Shown: one piece after another, positions 18,376 to 27,137 of the stretch
How positions within the stretch are numbered: position 1 is the first letter of the stretch
Layout: every line of letters begins with the position of its first letter
The notes under the pieces: model-generated
The model's input: only the letters and a program-made list of their open reading frames with translations
Told to the model about the DNA's origin: nothing
Databases searched by the model: none
DNA from: Balneolaceae bacterium
GTDB lineage: Bacteria > Bacteroidota > Rhodothermia > Balneolales > Balneolaceae
NCBI GenBank assembly: GCA_017795005.1
Contig: CP051242.1
Span: forward strand, 2,380,976-2,444,975
DNA length: 64,000 bases
Reading direction: 5' to 3'
Program-made: the position numbers and the translations under genes

Positions 18376-18573
18376 TTACTCTCTGTTATTATCAAGCTTT
18401 TTAGCGATTCTAAATATTGAAATAAAAAAAAATACAATACCTAGTCCAGCGCCAATCAGAAGTCCCCAAGGACTACTTTCTAAATAAATATCCAGCATAT
18501 ACCCTAATAAAATTGGAATAGCGAGCGTTGCTGCTATTTCAGCTCCCAAGCCTAAATACTGACGATATTTCAT
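18376..18573 (-). CDS. atpZ: AtpZ-type ATP synthase accessory protein
   Basis: A 65-residue protein with two membrane helices around ILLGYMLDIYLESSPWG, the typical 'LG..LD.......P....G...G...G' pattern of AtpZ (ATPase_gene1). These proteins are encoded ahead of atpI/atpB and have been linked to magnesium or calcium uptake and F0 assembly. I prefer the ATG at 18573. A TTG at 18594 would add seven residues and overlap the bactofilin stop (TTGA). Neither has a Shine-Dalgarno. Confidence 0.82.
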   Translation of the reverse strand: MKYRQYLGLGAEIAATLAIPILLGYMLDIYLESSPWGLLIGAGLGIVFFFISIFRIAKKLDNNRE

Positions 18574-18590
18574 GGGAAGATAATTGCTAC

Positions 18591-19037
18591 TCAACTACCT
18601 GCTGCTTTCGATTTTAAATGTGTTCCTTTTTCATAATCTGCATCAGCAGCCTGAGATAAAGTTTTTGACTCTTCTCCCATTCTGCAAGCCCCATTTATTT
18701 GAGCACCTTCTTCTACAATCAATGTTTTGGTATAAATGTTACCATCAACAATTGCATCTTTTCTAAGCACTAATCGATTTGAAACTCTCACTTCACCTTC
18801 TACTCTTCCTGCAATATCTGCGTCTGATGAAGTTACATTGCCAACAACACGCCCTTTGTCAGTAATAATTAATTTACCTTTTGATATTGCTTCTCCATCA
18901 ACCGTTCCGCCAATACGAATATCAGCGTGAGCGTGCAAATTTCCTTTAAGTTTGGTTCCCTCACTTATAATATTTACTGATGGAGAGGTATTTTGTTGAT
19001 TGCTCACTTTTGTTCCTGGTTTGTTAGAGTTAAACAT
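18591..19037 (-). CDS. bactofilin
   Basis: A 148-residue cytoskeletal protein. The start is the ATG at 19037, 5 bases after the stop of the M23 peptidase gene; a longer frame to 19091 overlaps that gene. The core (about residues 25-115) is a right-handed beta-helix with repeated 'G...G.v....l.i...g.v.G.v' turns (GTKLKGNLHAHADIRIGG, GRVVGNVTSSDADIAG). Bactofilins polymerise without nucleotide and position cell-wall enzymes. The adjacent membrane-bound M23 peptidase is the expected partner. The disordered ends match known members. Confidence 0.93.
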   Translation of the reverse strand: MFNSNKPGTKVSNQQNTSPSVNIISEGTKLKGNLHAHADIRIGGTVDGEAISKGKLIITDKGRVVGNVTSSDADIAGRVEGEVRVSNRLVLRKDAIVDGNIYTKTLIVEEGAQINGACRMGEESKTLSQAADADYEKGTHLKSKAAGS

Positions 19038-19042
19038 AAAAA

Positions 19043-19900
19043 CTATTGAATTAAATAAATCTCGGGATCCTGAGAAAGCCCGTCTTTCCAAATTTCTAAA
19101 TGCAAATGAGGACCGGAACTTGAAACTCCCACGTCTCCTGTTGCTCCAATAATATCGCCTTTTAAAATTACATCACCACTCTTTTTTGTTATTGATGAAC
19201 AATGCTTATAAACACTTAATAACCCTCCAGCATGCTGTACTGAAATCACATAACCATTACTAATAGTCCACGATGCACTGATCACTGTTCCATCTGCAAT
19301 AGATGTAATAATCTCTTCTTCCTTTGTAGCAATATCGATCCCGAAATGTAATTTTTCTGGTTCATACCCTCTTGTTAAAGTACCATTTACAGGATATTTA
19401 GCAGGAAAATCAGGGGCGGCTTTGAATACATTCGAAAAAATAATACCTGATGTACTTACTCTTTCAGAAGAGGTATTTTCATCGAAACGACTGGCGTATA
19501 TGTCTTCAAGATCATTGTTATTATCAAACATGGATGTGAATCGATCATCCATTTCTAAAGTGGTATCTAAACTTAAACGAATAACATCTTTCATTTCTGA
19601 TAGTTGATAATCACGAACAATTAGAGAATCCTGTAATGCAATAACTCGTTCAGTAATTCTTTCAACCTGGGTTCTCATTTCCGCATCTTCTTTGCTATAT
19701 AATAAGGCTCCAATAGGTGTTAACATAAAAATGAGAGCCACGAGCATAGAAAGTGTTACACATATAAATGTTAAAAACATAAAAAAACGGACAGGTCTAA
19801 ACTCATATGAGTTATCCTCTCCAGGTCTGGTATCATCCAACAGAATTACTGTTATCCTCTTAAGGCGTTGCTCATACAGTTTTTTAAGAAAATCAAACAT
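19043..19900 (-). CDS. membrane-anchored M23 metallopeptidase (bactofilin partner)
   Basis: A 285-residue protein. A basic cytoplasmic N-terminus (about 40 residues) is followed by one membrane helix (near 40-65), a coiled coil (about 70-125) and a C-terminal LytM/M23 domain. Zinc ligands are visible: HFGID (H-x3-D) near 187-191 and HLHLE near 265-269. M23 enzymes cleave peptidoglycan cross-links. Bactofilin plus transmembrane M23 gene pairs are a known, conserved arrangement controlling cell shape. The cytoplasmic tail would be the bactofilin contact. It sits upstream of the atp genes in the same direction. Confidence 0.93.
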   Translation of the reverse strand: MFDFLKKLYEQRLKRITVILLDDTRPGEDNSYEFRPVRFFMFLTFICVTLSMLVALIFMLTPIGALLYSKEDAEMRTQVERITERVIALQDSLIVRDYQLSEMKDVIRLSLDTTLEMDDRFTSMFDNNNDLEDIYASRFDENTSSERVSTSGIIFSNVFKAAPDFPAKYPVNGTLTRGYEPEKLHFGIDIATKEEEIITSIADGTVISASWTISNGYVISVQHAGGLLSVYKHCSSITKKSGDVILKGDIIGATGDVGVSSSGPHLHLEIWKDGLSQDPEIYLIQ

Positions 19901-19931
19901 AGTGACGCATTGAGTTCATAAGATGCACTTA

Positions 19932-21215
19932 TTAGTTGGAAATTACATTAAAAATTGATGCAAGTTGAGAAGTTAACTCCCTACGATTGAATTTGGATAT
20001 AAATTCTGTATCAGGAACGGGTAGATTTTCAGTTTTCCAAAGTTTATATATTGTGAAGATTTCTTTTTTAACAGCTTCTTTATTATCAGGAGAAGCTGTA
20101 AATCCAGAATTATATCTTTCTAAAAAATTGGCCGCTGAACCCGGATGAACTAATCCCAAAATTGGTTTAGCTGAACCAAAATATTCGAATAATTTACCTG
20201 ATTTAAGCTGCTTCAAGTCTTTAGAAAAATTCGAAATCATCCAGAGTAAATCTGCTTTTCTCAGATTTGATACCGCATCAATGTGATTTAGATAGCCATA
20301 GTCTTTTGAGATTTTATCTAAAGATAAAGAACTAATTAATTCATTAATTCTTTTATCCAGACCACCTTGAAAATGTAGATATATTTCATCCTCAAATACC
20401 TTATTCTCATCAATAAGTTCTTTCAATGATGTAAGGAATACATCTGGTTGATTCGATTCATAAAAAAGACCACTGTATAGAATATTAAGTCTCCCTTCTT
20501 TTCTGTCAAAATTACCGGAATCATTTATTTCAAAGTCTTCATAATCAAACCCGTGAGTAATAACTTTATTAGTAAATGAAAGTTCAGGATGATTAGCAGA
20601 AATACTCTTCAACATTATATCATCTAATCCGATGATTGCATTACAAACTTCAAGACAAGAGTATTCCTGAGTTTTTAGAATGGATTTTTGCCAACTCATT
20701 AAATCAGTCATAAAATGATTATTGAGCCATGAATCCCTGTAATCCAGGATTAAGGGTATTCCGGTTTCTCTTTTAAGAGCTGAAGCAGCCAGATGATTGC
20801 TAAAAGGAGGAGCTGAGCTAAAAATTAACTTTATACTTTTTGATGCAATTAATTCTTTTCCCTTTTTAATAGCTGGTTTTATCCAGCCACGCTTATTATC
20901 AGGGTAATAAATAAGTTTAGATAGTTTCCTGAGGTATTTTGCTCTTTGATTCGGAATTTCGAGTTTTTGAGAGGAATTTTTACTGGTAAAAAAGTGGAAT
21001 GGAGTATTTCCTCTAACCCGATGGACTTCAACCCCAATTGAATCTAACTCCTCTTGTAGTGAGTTATCAAATACAGAATAGGCTCCAGGTTCAGGACACA
21101 AGACAATTGGATTCCATCCAAATTCTCGTAAATATTTAACAAACTTAAGTGGACGCTGAACTCCACTCCCTCCCATTGGCGGGAAGTAATAAACAATTAC
21201 GAGTACATTTTTCAT
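19932..21215 (-). CDS. GT4-like glycosyltransferase
   Basis: A 427-residue GT-B protein. The N-terminus VLVIVYYFPPMGGSGVQRP is the typical start of 'glycosyl transferase 4-like' proteins. The C-terminal fold has LNILYSGLFYESNQPDVFL and KSGKLFEYFGSAKPILGLV, the latter matching the 'K..eY.a.g.Pil' donor-site block. It lies 14 bases after guaB and 31 bases before the M23 gene, all on one strand. Acceptor and sugar are unknown; envelope glycan synthesis is inferred. Confidence 0.85.
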   Translation of the reverse strand: MKNVLVIVYYFPPMGGSGVQRPLKFVKYLREFGWNPIVLCPEPGAYSVFDNSLQEELDSIGVEVHRVRGNTPFHFFTSKNSSQKLEIPNQRAKYLRKLSKLIYYPDNKRGWIKPAIKKGKELIASKSIKLIFSSAPPFSNHLAASALKRETGIPLILDYRDSWLNNHFMTDLMSWQKSILKTQEYSCLEVCNAIIGLDDIMLKSISANHPELSFTNKVITHGFDYEDFEINDSGNFDRKEGRLNILYSGLFYESNQPDVFLTSLKELIDENKVFEDEIYLHFQGGLDKRINELISSLSLDKISKDYGYLNHIDAVSNLRKADLLWMISNFSKDLKQLKSGKLFEYFGSAKPILGLVHPGSAANFLERYNSGFTASPDNKEAVKKEIFTIYKLWKTENLPVPDTEFISKFNRRELTSQLASIFNVISN

Positions 21216-21229
21216 ATCTGAAACTTTGA

Positions 21230-22717
21230 TCAGACTGAATAGTTTGGCGCTTCTTTAGTAATCTGTACTGAGTGTGGGTGACTTTCCCGATAAGCTGCAG
21301 CTGAAATTTGTACGAATTCTGCTTTAGTCTTTAGTTCTTCAATACTAGATGTTCCACAATAGCCCATAGCTGCTCTTAACCCTCCGGTCATTTGATGAAC
21401 TACCTCTCCTAAATATCCTTTGAATGGAACCCGCCCTTCAATTCCTTCCGGAACAAGCTTATGGATATCATCTTCAACATCCTGAAAATAACGGTCCTTA
21501 GATCCTTTCTTCATGGCTCCGATACTTCCCATTCCTCTGTAAGACTTATATTTCCTTGATTCATAAATTATAGTTTCACCCGGACTTTCATCTACTCCCG
21601 CAAACATGGAGCCCATCATTACTACATCTGCTCCCCCCGCTATAGCTTTGGGTATATCTCCGGTTTGTTTGATTCCCCCATCAGCGACCAATCCTATACC
21701 ATTGTTTTTACAAAAATCAGATACCTCCATCACGGCGCTTAGCTGGGGTACTCCTACTCCAGTTACTACTCTAGTTGTACAAATCGAACCAGGTCCAACC
21801 CCTACTTTTACTACATCTGCTCCAGCATCTGCTAATGCTTCAGCAGCTTGACGCGTAGCAATATTTCCGCCTATCACATTAAGATCAGCATACTTCTTTT
21901 TGATTTCAGAAACTGTATTTAGTACTCCTTGGGAATGACCATGGGCAGTATCAACAGTAATTATATCAACACCAGCTGATACTAAAGCATCTACCCTGTC
22001 AATTGTGTCAGGAGTTACTCCAACTGCTGCTCCTACCCGGAGTCTTCCCATATCATCTTTACATGCATTAGGGAAGTTCATTTTTTTCTCAATGTCTTTG
22101 AATGTAATCAGACCAATTAACTTATTGCTATTATCGACGATAGGAAGTTTTTCAACCTTATAATCCTGAAGAATTTCTTCAGCTTCTTTTAAACTTGTAC
22201 CCTCTTTCCCTGTTACCAAATTTTCTTTAGTCATAATATCGCCAAGCTTTCTGGTCAGCTCAGACTCAAACCGCAGATCTCTGTTTGTGACAATCCCAAC
22301 CAACAAACCTTTTGCATCAACTATTGGAATACCGCCAATTTTGTGAACCTTCATCAGGTTTCTTGCATCCTGAACGGTAGCATTTGCCATTAATGTAACC
22401 GGATCTACAATCATACCGCTTTCACTTCTCTTAACCAGCCTCACTTGCTCTGCCTGATCTTCAATAGTCATATTTTTATGTAGCATTGCAATACCTCCTT
22501 CTCTTGCCAGAGCGATCGCTAATCGATACTCAGAAACAGTATCCATAGCAGCGCTAAGTATTGGTACGTTTAACTTTAATGAAGGAGTTAACTGGACGCT
22601 TAAATCTACATCTCTTGGAAGGACTTGAGAATAATTTGGGACCAGAAGTACGTCATCGTAGGTAAGTCCTTGTCTTGTGATGCGTTCAAAAGGAGAAGAA
22701 TCGTTCATCTTATACAT
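21230..22717 (-). CDS. guaB: IMP dehydrogenase
   Basis: A 495-residue enzyme that oxidises IMP to XMP in GMP synthesis. The barrel start is [20 protein letters not shown]. Two CBS domains lie between about residues 105 and 215. The catalytic loop is GPGSICTTR with Cys313, and the flap region contains [10 protein letters not shown]. The C-terminal [20 protein letters not shown] is typical. The start may be the first ATG (22717) or the one three codons later. No purine riboswitch is visible in the upstream 140 bases. Confidence 0.97.
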   Translation of the reverse strand: MYKMNDSSPFERITRQGLTYDDVLLVPNYSQVLPRDVDLSVQLTPSLKLNVPILSAAMDTVSEYRLAIALAREGGIAMLHKNMTIEDQAEQVRLVKRSESGMIVDPVTLMANATVQDARNLMKVHKIGGIPIVDAKGLLVGIVTNRDLRFESELTRKLGDIMTKENLVTGKEGTSLKEAEEILQDYKVEKLPIVDNSNKLIGLITFKDIEKKMNFPNACKDDMGRLRVGAAVGVTPDTIDRVDALVSAGVDIITVDTAHGHSQGVLNTVSEIKKKYADLNVIGGNIATRQAAEALADAGADVVKVGVGPGSICTTRVVTGVGVPQLSAVMEVSDFCKNNGIGLVADGGIKQTGDIPKAIAGGADVVMMGSMFAGVDESPGETIIYESRKYKSYRGMGSIGAMKKGSKDRYFQDVEDDIHKLVPEGIEGRVPFKGYLGEVVHQMTGGLRAAMGYCGTSSIEELKTKAEFVQISAAAYRESHPHSVQITKEAPNYSV

Positions 22718-22860
22718 GAAACAGGAGAATTTGCTTGCAGTTTTTCTAAGATACGAACTTCTGAACTGGATTTTGAACCGAACTGAATAATATTTAACCT
22801 AATCTCAAAATTTTCGTAATTATCGCCTGTCTTAAACAACTAATTACTTAAGCAAGACTA

Positions 22861-23628
22861 TTGAACAGTAAAAAAACATATTCTCCAAAAGAAGTGTCAA
22901 AAATTTTATCGGATACTATTGAGCTTCAAAAAAAGACTAACCGTAGTAATGAGACCGGCTTAACTGAAGAAGAATTATTTCAAATTGCTTCTGAATCAGG
23001 AATAGATACTAACGCTTTAAAGGAAACACTACTAAATTTCAGATCTACTCCAGAAAAAGATGCGAAATTTAGTTTTTTAAAAGCAAGCTCAAGACTAAAT
23101 CACATTCAGGTAATACCTGGAGAAATTGATGATGAAATTTGGGATGAGATTCACGTAGAACTTAGAAGTGCGATTGGAGGTCTTGGTACTCCAAAAAAAT
23201 CGGGAAAAGCTTATGAGTTAGAACAAGTTGTTGAAGAAGTTGGCTATAAACATCTTTCTTTAATCCCAAAAGATGGAAATACAAGATTAGAATACACTGA
23301 AGATTGGCCCGCTTTAAAAATTCTAGTACTTCTTCTTTCATTTATGATAACTGCGGGCATTAGCCTCGTTGCACTTAAAGAACTTGGTTTTACTAAGATA
23401 ATATTTGTAATGCTTGCTCCAATTGGTGGTTTATTAGGTATGAGTTTAAGCATGCTTGGACTAAGAGCTTATTTTAATTCTAAAAAAGAAAAATTAGATC
23501 GAATTATTGAAGTTGTTTCAAAAAAGCTTCAATTAACATCAACAAATAGTATTTCGATTGATGGAGACCTATATAATAGTTCAGTAGATGAGATCAATAA
23601 TAATTCAATTTCTAAAATGAAGCATTAG
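22861..23628 (+). CDS. two-helix membrane protein, first of a tandem paralogous pair
   Basis: A 255-residue protein starting at TTG. The N-terminal helical domain reads YSPKEVSKILSDTIELQ, then GLTEEELFQIASESGID. I recognise this 'GLT..EL..IA.E.GID' module from many uncharacterised proteins of Gemmatimonadota, Rhodothermota and relatives. A middle beta-rich region (about 80-150) precedes two membrane helices (near 155-175 and 182-205) and a charged tail. The next gene encodes a paralogue with the same plan. Function unknown; the layout suggests a cytoplasmic sensor or binding domain tethered to the membrane. Confidence 0.8.
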   Translation: MNSKKTYSPKEVSKILSDTIELQKKTNRSNETGLTEEELFQIASESGIDTNALKETLLNFRSTPEKDAKFSFLKASSRLNHIQVIPGEIDDEIWDEIHVELRSAIGGLGTPKKSGKAYELEQVVEEVGYKHLSLIPKDGNTRLEYTEDWPALKILVLLLSFMITAGISLVALKELGFTKIIFVMLAPIGGLLGMSLSMLGLRAYFNSKKEKLDRIIEVVSKKLQLTSTNSISIDGDLYNSSVDEINNNSISKMKH

Positions 23629-23629
23629 T

Positions 23630-24394
23630 ATGGGTGATTCTCTTTATTCAAAAAAAGACATAAGTAAGATTCTAACGAAAGCATCAGAAATTCAAACTCA
23701 AAAAGAGCTCTATGGTGATAAAGAAGGATTAACGGAAGAGGAACTTATTCAAGTTGCTGCTGAAGTTGGCATAGATAAAGATTCTCTTATTGAAGCACTG
23801 GGTGTTTATGATATTACCAATTTGAATGAAAAATATAATTGGTGGAAGGCTCCTTCAAGAATTCAGAAAATTGCTACTGTGAATGGAGATATAGATGAAA
23901 AAGACTGGGAGAGCGTAGTACATGAAATAAGAAAAGTCACAGGTGGAATTGGAAAACTTATTAAAACATCACATTCATACGAGTGGGAACAGCGCAGACA
24001 AAATTCTGGCTATAAACATATTTCTTTAACTCCTGATAATGGAAAAACTAAAATACAATTAGTGAATTCATGGGGAGGACTCCGTTTCTTCTCTACCTTT
24101 ATTTCCTTTATGGCTGCATTCACAATAGCTTCCATTGCATTAGATAATACACAGTTATCGGATATTGCATTATTAATAGCAGCAGGAGCAGGAGCAATTC
24201 TAGGCTTTCCGATTAGTAGGATTATTTTAAGTTCGCACTATAAAAAACAAAAAAAGCAGGCCGAAGAATTATTAAAATCAATTTCAACAAAAATCCGGCC
24301 TGAAAAAGATGAGTCAACTATTCGTATTGAGGAAAAAGAAATATACTCGGAACATTCTGACTCAATACATACCTCCTCAAAGATCAAATCTTAG
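23630..24394 (+). CDS. two-helix membrane protein, second of a tandem paralogous pair
   Basis: A 254-residue paralogue of the preceding protein, beginning 1 base after its stop. Equivalent blocks are YSKKDISKILTKASEIQ, GLTEEELIQVAAEVGID, KAPSRIQKIATVNGDIDE and SGYKHISLTPDNG, followed by two membrane helices near 150-195 and a charged tail. Identity to its neighbour looks moderate, so the duplication is not recent. It ends overlapping by 4 bases the stop of the convergent arabinofuranosidase gene. Function unknown. Confidence 0.8.
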   Translation: MGDSLYSKKDISKILTKASEIQTQKELYGDKEGLTEEELIQVAAEVGIDKDSLIEALGVYDITNLNEKYNWWKAPSRIQKIATVNGDIDEKDWESVVHEIRKVTGGIGKLIKTSHSYEWEQRRQNSGYKHISLTPDNGKTKIQLVNSWGGLRFFSTFISFMAAFTIASIALDNTQLSDIALLIAAGAGAILGFPISRIILSSHYKKQKKQAEELLKSISTKIRPEKDESTIRIEEKEIYSEHSDSIHTSSKIKS

Positions 24395-25935
24395 TTCAAT
24401 GTAATTACCACAAGAGATTTAGCTGGTAAATTAACACTCACTTCATTATTACTAACACTTACTCCATTAAAACCGGCTGGACTCACAATGTCAGTATTAT
24501 CAAAGGTATTGTGTGCATTTACATTATCAGCTGTAAGTATTCTTGCTGAAGAAATTGATTTTCCAGATAAATCGTCAAAATTCAATGTAAGTCTGTGAGC
24601 TTTTGATGCATCTAAATTTGTCAGCGTAATATTAATTTGCCCATTCTTAGATTTTGAAACTGTTCCGTGTAAGGCAGGGATAGTAACATCGCTGTTAGTA
24701 TAATCAGGAGACTCAAATTCCATCGGAAGCAGTTCTGCATCATAATGAACAGTATAAAACTCAAATGCATGGTAAGTAGGAGTTTTAAGCATTTTGTCTT
24801 CGCTAGTGAGTACCATTGCCTGAAGAACATTCACGGTTTGAGCAATATTAGCAAGTTTAACCCGCTCATTATGTCTGGCAAAGATATCAAAGGTGGTTGA
24901 TGCAAGAAAAGCATCTCTTAATGAGTTTTGTTGTTCAAGAAATCCCCCATTGGTACCTTCTAATGGATCTGTCCAGATCCCCCACTCATCCACTGCAAGT
25001 ACAACTCTTTTTTCAGGATCGTATTTATCCATCACTTCCGAATGCCCAACAATGAAGTCATCCATTCTGAGCGAAGCCTGAATGGTTTTGATGTATTCTT
25101 CCTCTGAAAATCCAATTGAAGGACCTTTTGCTCCCCAATCACCTGTTGGGATGGTATAATAATGCAGAGAAATAGCTTCCATCATATTACCCGCCTTTCT
25201 CATTAACGTATCAGTCCAGCTGTAAACATCATTATACATTCCACTGGCAATTTTATAAAGCTGATTGCCACTCAGGTTTCTGGAATATGTCGCGAATTGC
25301 TTGTATTTATCTGCATAAAACTCTGGAGTCATATTTCCTCCACATCCCCAACTTTCATTTCCAATTCCCCAAAACTTAATCTCCCATGGCTCTTCCCTTC
25401 CATTTTCTTTTCTCATTTTAGTAAGGGATGTTTCTCCGTCATAAGTTAAATATTCTACCCAGTCAGACATTTCTTTTGGAGTGGAACTACCAACGTTTAC
25501 AGATAGATATGGCTCGGCATTTATTAAATCAGTAAACCTCAGAAATTCATGGGTACCAAAACTATTGTCATCGGGAACCTGACCCCAGAATACATTCAAA
25601 GTAACAGGTCGTTTGTCTCTGGGACCTATTCCATCTCTCCAATTATAGTCATCCGCATAACAACCACCCGGCCAACGGATATTAGGGATTTGCAGCTCTT
25701 GCAAAGCTTCCAGTACATCGGTTCTGTATCCTTCTGTATTTGGAATCTCGGAATCCTCCCCAACCCAAATCCCGGGATAGATACCTCTTCCCAAATGTTC
25801 TGAGAATTGACCGAATATATGTTTACTGATTATTCCGGCAGAATCCTCCTGGTTAACCTTAATAACAGTTTGGCTGGATACAGGAATAGTTAATAATGCA
25901 ATTACAAGAATGGCTAGAAAACCTGTTCGTTTCAT
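24391..25935 (-). CDS. GH51 alpha-L-arabinofuranosidase, exported
   Basis: A 514-residue glycoside hydrolase with a signal peptide (cleavage near SSQ, residue 22). The family's acid/base residue is Glu194 in WGIGNESWGCGG and the nucleophile is Glu317 in VDEWGIW. The early FGQFSEHLGRGIYPGIW and RWPGGCYADDYNW are also GH51 signatures. A C-terminal beta-sandwich (about 400-514) completes the fold. It should release terminal L-arabinofuranosyl groups from plant or algal polysaccharides in the periplasm or outside. No SusCD pair or other hydrolase is nearby, so it is a stand-alone gene. Confidence 0.93.
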   Translation of the reverse strand: MKRTGFLAILVIALLTIPVSSQTVIKVNQEDSAGIISKHIFGQFSEHLGRGIYPGIWVGEDSEIPNTEGYRTDVLEALQELQIPNIRWPGGCYADDYNWRDGIGPRDKRPVTLNVFWGQVPDDNSFGTHEFLRFTDLINAEPYLSVNVGSSTPKEMSDWVEYLTYDGETSLTKMRKENGREEPWEIKFWGIGNESWGCGGNMTPEFYADKYKQFATYSRNLSGNQLYKIASGMYNDVYSWTDTLMRKAGNMMEAISLHYYTIPTGDWGAKGPSIGFSEEEYIKTIQASLRMDDFIVGHSEVMDKYDPEKRVVLAVDEWGIWTDPLEGTNGGFLEQQNSLRDAFLASTTFDIFARHNERVKLANIAQTVNVLQAMVLTSEDKMLKTPTYHAFEFYTVHYDAELLPMEFESPDYTNSDVTIPALHGTVSKSKNGQINITLTNLDASKAHRLTLNFDDLSGKSISSARILTADNVNAHNTFDNTDIVSPAGFNGVSVSNNEVSVNLPAKSLVVITLN

Positions 25936-26025
25936 TTTATTAATTTAGTTAGGCTGATAAAGTGTACTACAAGAAACAATTTTCCTCACACCAAACAAAA
26001 TTAATTGTACTGGTAACACTTATAA

Positions 26026-26373
26026 TTACAGTGACTTTATTTTCACTCCTTTAATGGCTGCTTCCAGAGTACAAATACCATCCTGAAAACTGCTAATCCA
26101 AAAATGAACGGTATTTCTTCTTCTTTCTACATTAGGATCGCAGGAAGAGTAAAGTCCTTTAAGTTCCTGAACCATATATCGAACATCATCATAAATTTCG
26201 ATTTTAAGAGCATCAGGAAGCTCTCCCCATCCCATTAAATCGAACGTTTGTTGCATCTCCACATATTCCTGAGCGCTTTCTTTTTTAATACGCTTTAATA
26301 ATGGAGCTACAAAAAGATTAAGAGATGGAGCTTGTGAAGCATTGTGTTGGGTAAGTGCGTTTACTGGAGTCAT
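26026..26373 (-). CDS. hypothetical protein
   Basis: A 115-residue product if started at the ATG at 26373; the frame stays open to an ATG at 26523 (165 residues). I prefer the shorter form because the added N-terminus (residues 1-50) is Met/Cys-rich and lies in what would be the divergent promoter region for exbD. The protein is mostly helical, with LNLFVAPLLKRIKKESAQEY, an EIYDDVRYMVQEL helix and Cys residues at SSCDP and GICTLE. No signal peptide or membrane helix. I do not recognise a family. Confidence 0.5.
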   Translation of the reverse strand: MTPVNALTQHNASQAPSLNLFVAPLLKRIKKESAQEYVEMQQTFDLMGWGELPDALKIEIYDDVRYMVQELKGLYSSCDPNVERRRNTVHFWISSFQDGICTLEAAIKGVKIKSL

Positions 26374-26546
26374 GATTGTACTGTTTAGTTTGATTTGTTG
26401 ATCTGATACAAACTTACAACTCATGAGTGACAACATAGTGTCACCCCCTTTAAAGAAATTATTTTCATAGCATTTAAATGCTAGTTCTAATCCTTGTTCA
26501 AATGCTTTTATAGAGAGGAACAAACCTTGTAACTAATCCTACACTC

Positions 26547-27074
26547 ATGCTTTTTAAAAAAATAAAGAGAGATAAAGCAGAAATAAATGGTTCTTCCATG
26601 GCTGATATTGCTTTTCTATTGCTCATCTTCTTCTTAGTAACTACTACCATTAATGTAGATACAGGAATTGGAATGGTTCTCCCTCCTCCACCGGATGGCA
26701 CTGAATCTGATATTCATGAACGAAACCTGATGAATATTCTGGTAAATGCTAAAGGTGAGATATTAATGGATGATCGAATTACAAATATTGAGGAAGTGAA
26801 AGATATACTTAAGACATTTATTAATAATTGGGGCGAAGATCCAAATCTTTCAGATTCTCCAGAAAAAGCAGTCATATCGCTTAAAACTCAACGAGAAACC
26901 CCATATAATATTTATATCGACATGCTGGATGAAGTAATGGCGGCCTATAAAGAAGTCAGGAATGAAGCTTCATTAGTAAATTACGGTATGGAGTATTCAA
27001 GGCTAGTTGTTGGAAGCCCTCAACAGGTTCATATTAAAGAGTTATATAAGAAACGAATTTCACTGTCAGAATAA
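26547..27074 (+). CDS. ExbD/TolR-family protein, solitary
   Basis: A 175-residue protein. A short cytoplasmic stretch leads into the single membrane helix SMADIAFLLLIFFLVTTT, with the proton-carrying Asp at residue 20, exactly as in ExbD/TolR. The periplasmic domain has PPPPDGTESDIHERNLMNIL and a peptidoglycan-binding-like fold with longer than usual loops. ExbD works with ExbB and TonB to energise outer-membrane transporters, but neither partner is here. Bacteroidota often carry two exbD copies beside exbB; this one is separated or orphaned. Confidence 0.88.
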   Translation: MLFKKIKRDKAEINGSSMADIAFLLLIFFLVTTTINVDTGIGMVLPPPPDGTESDIHERNLMNILVNAKGEILMDDRITNIEEVKDILKTFINNWGEDPNLSDSPEKAVISLKTQRETPYNIYIDMLDEVMAAYKEVRNEASLVNYGMEYSRLVVGSPQQVHIKELYKKRISLSE

Positions 27075-27137
27075 TTTAGAGTCATTGGGAAAGTAGGTTA
27101 TATTCAGATTTTCAAACGCTGATTATAATTTTATCCT

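Noticed and set aside
22718-22860. Possible purine riboswitch upstream of guaB
   Set aside because: I could not find the paired helices or conserved loop bases of a purine aptamer; the region looks like plain AT-rich promoter DNA.
26374-26523. Extended N-terminus of the small hypothetical gene
   Set aside because: Met/Cys-rich and unlike the rest; it would use up the divergent promoter region for exbD.
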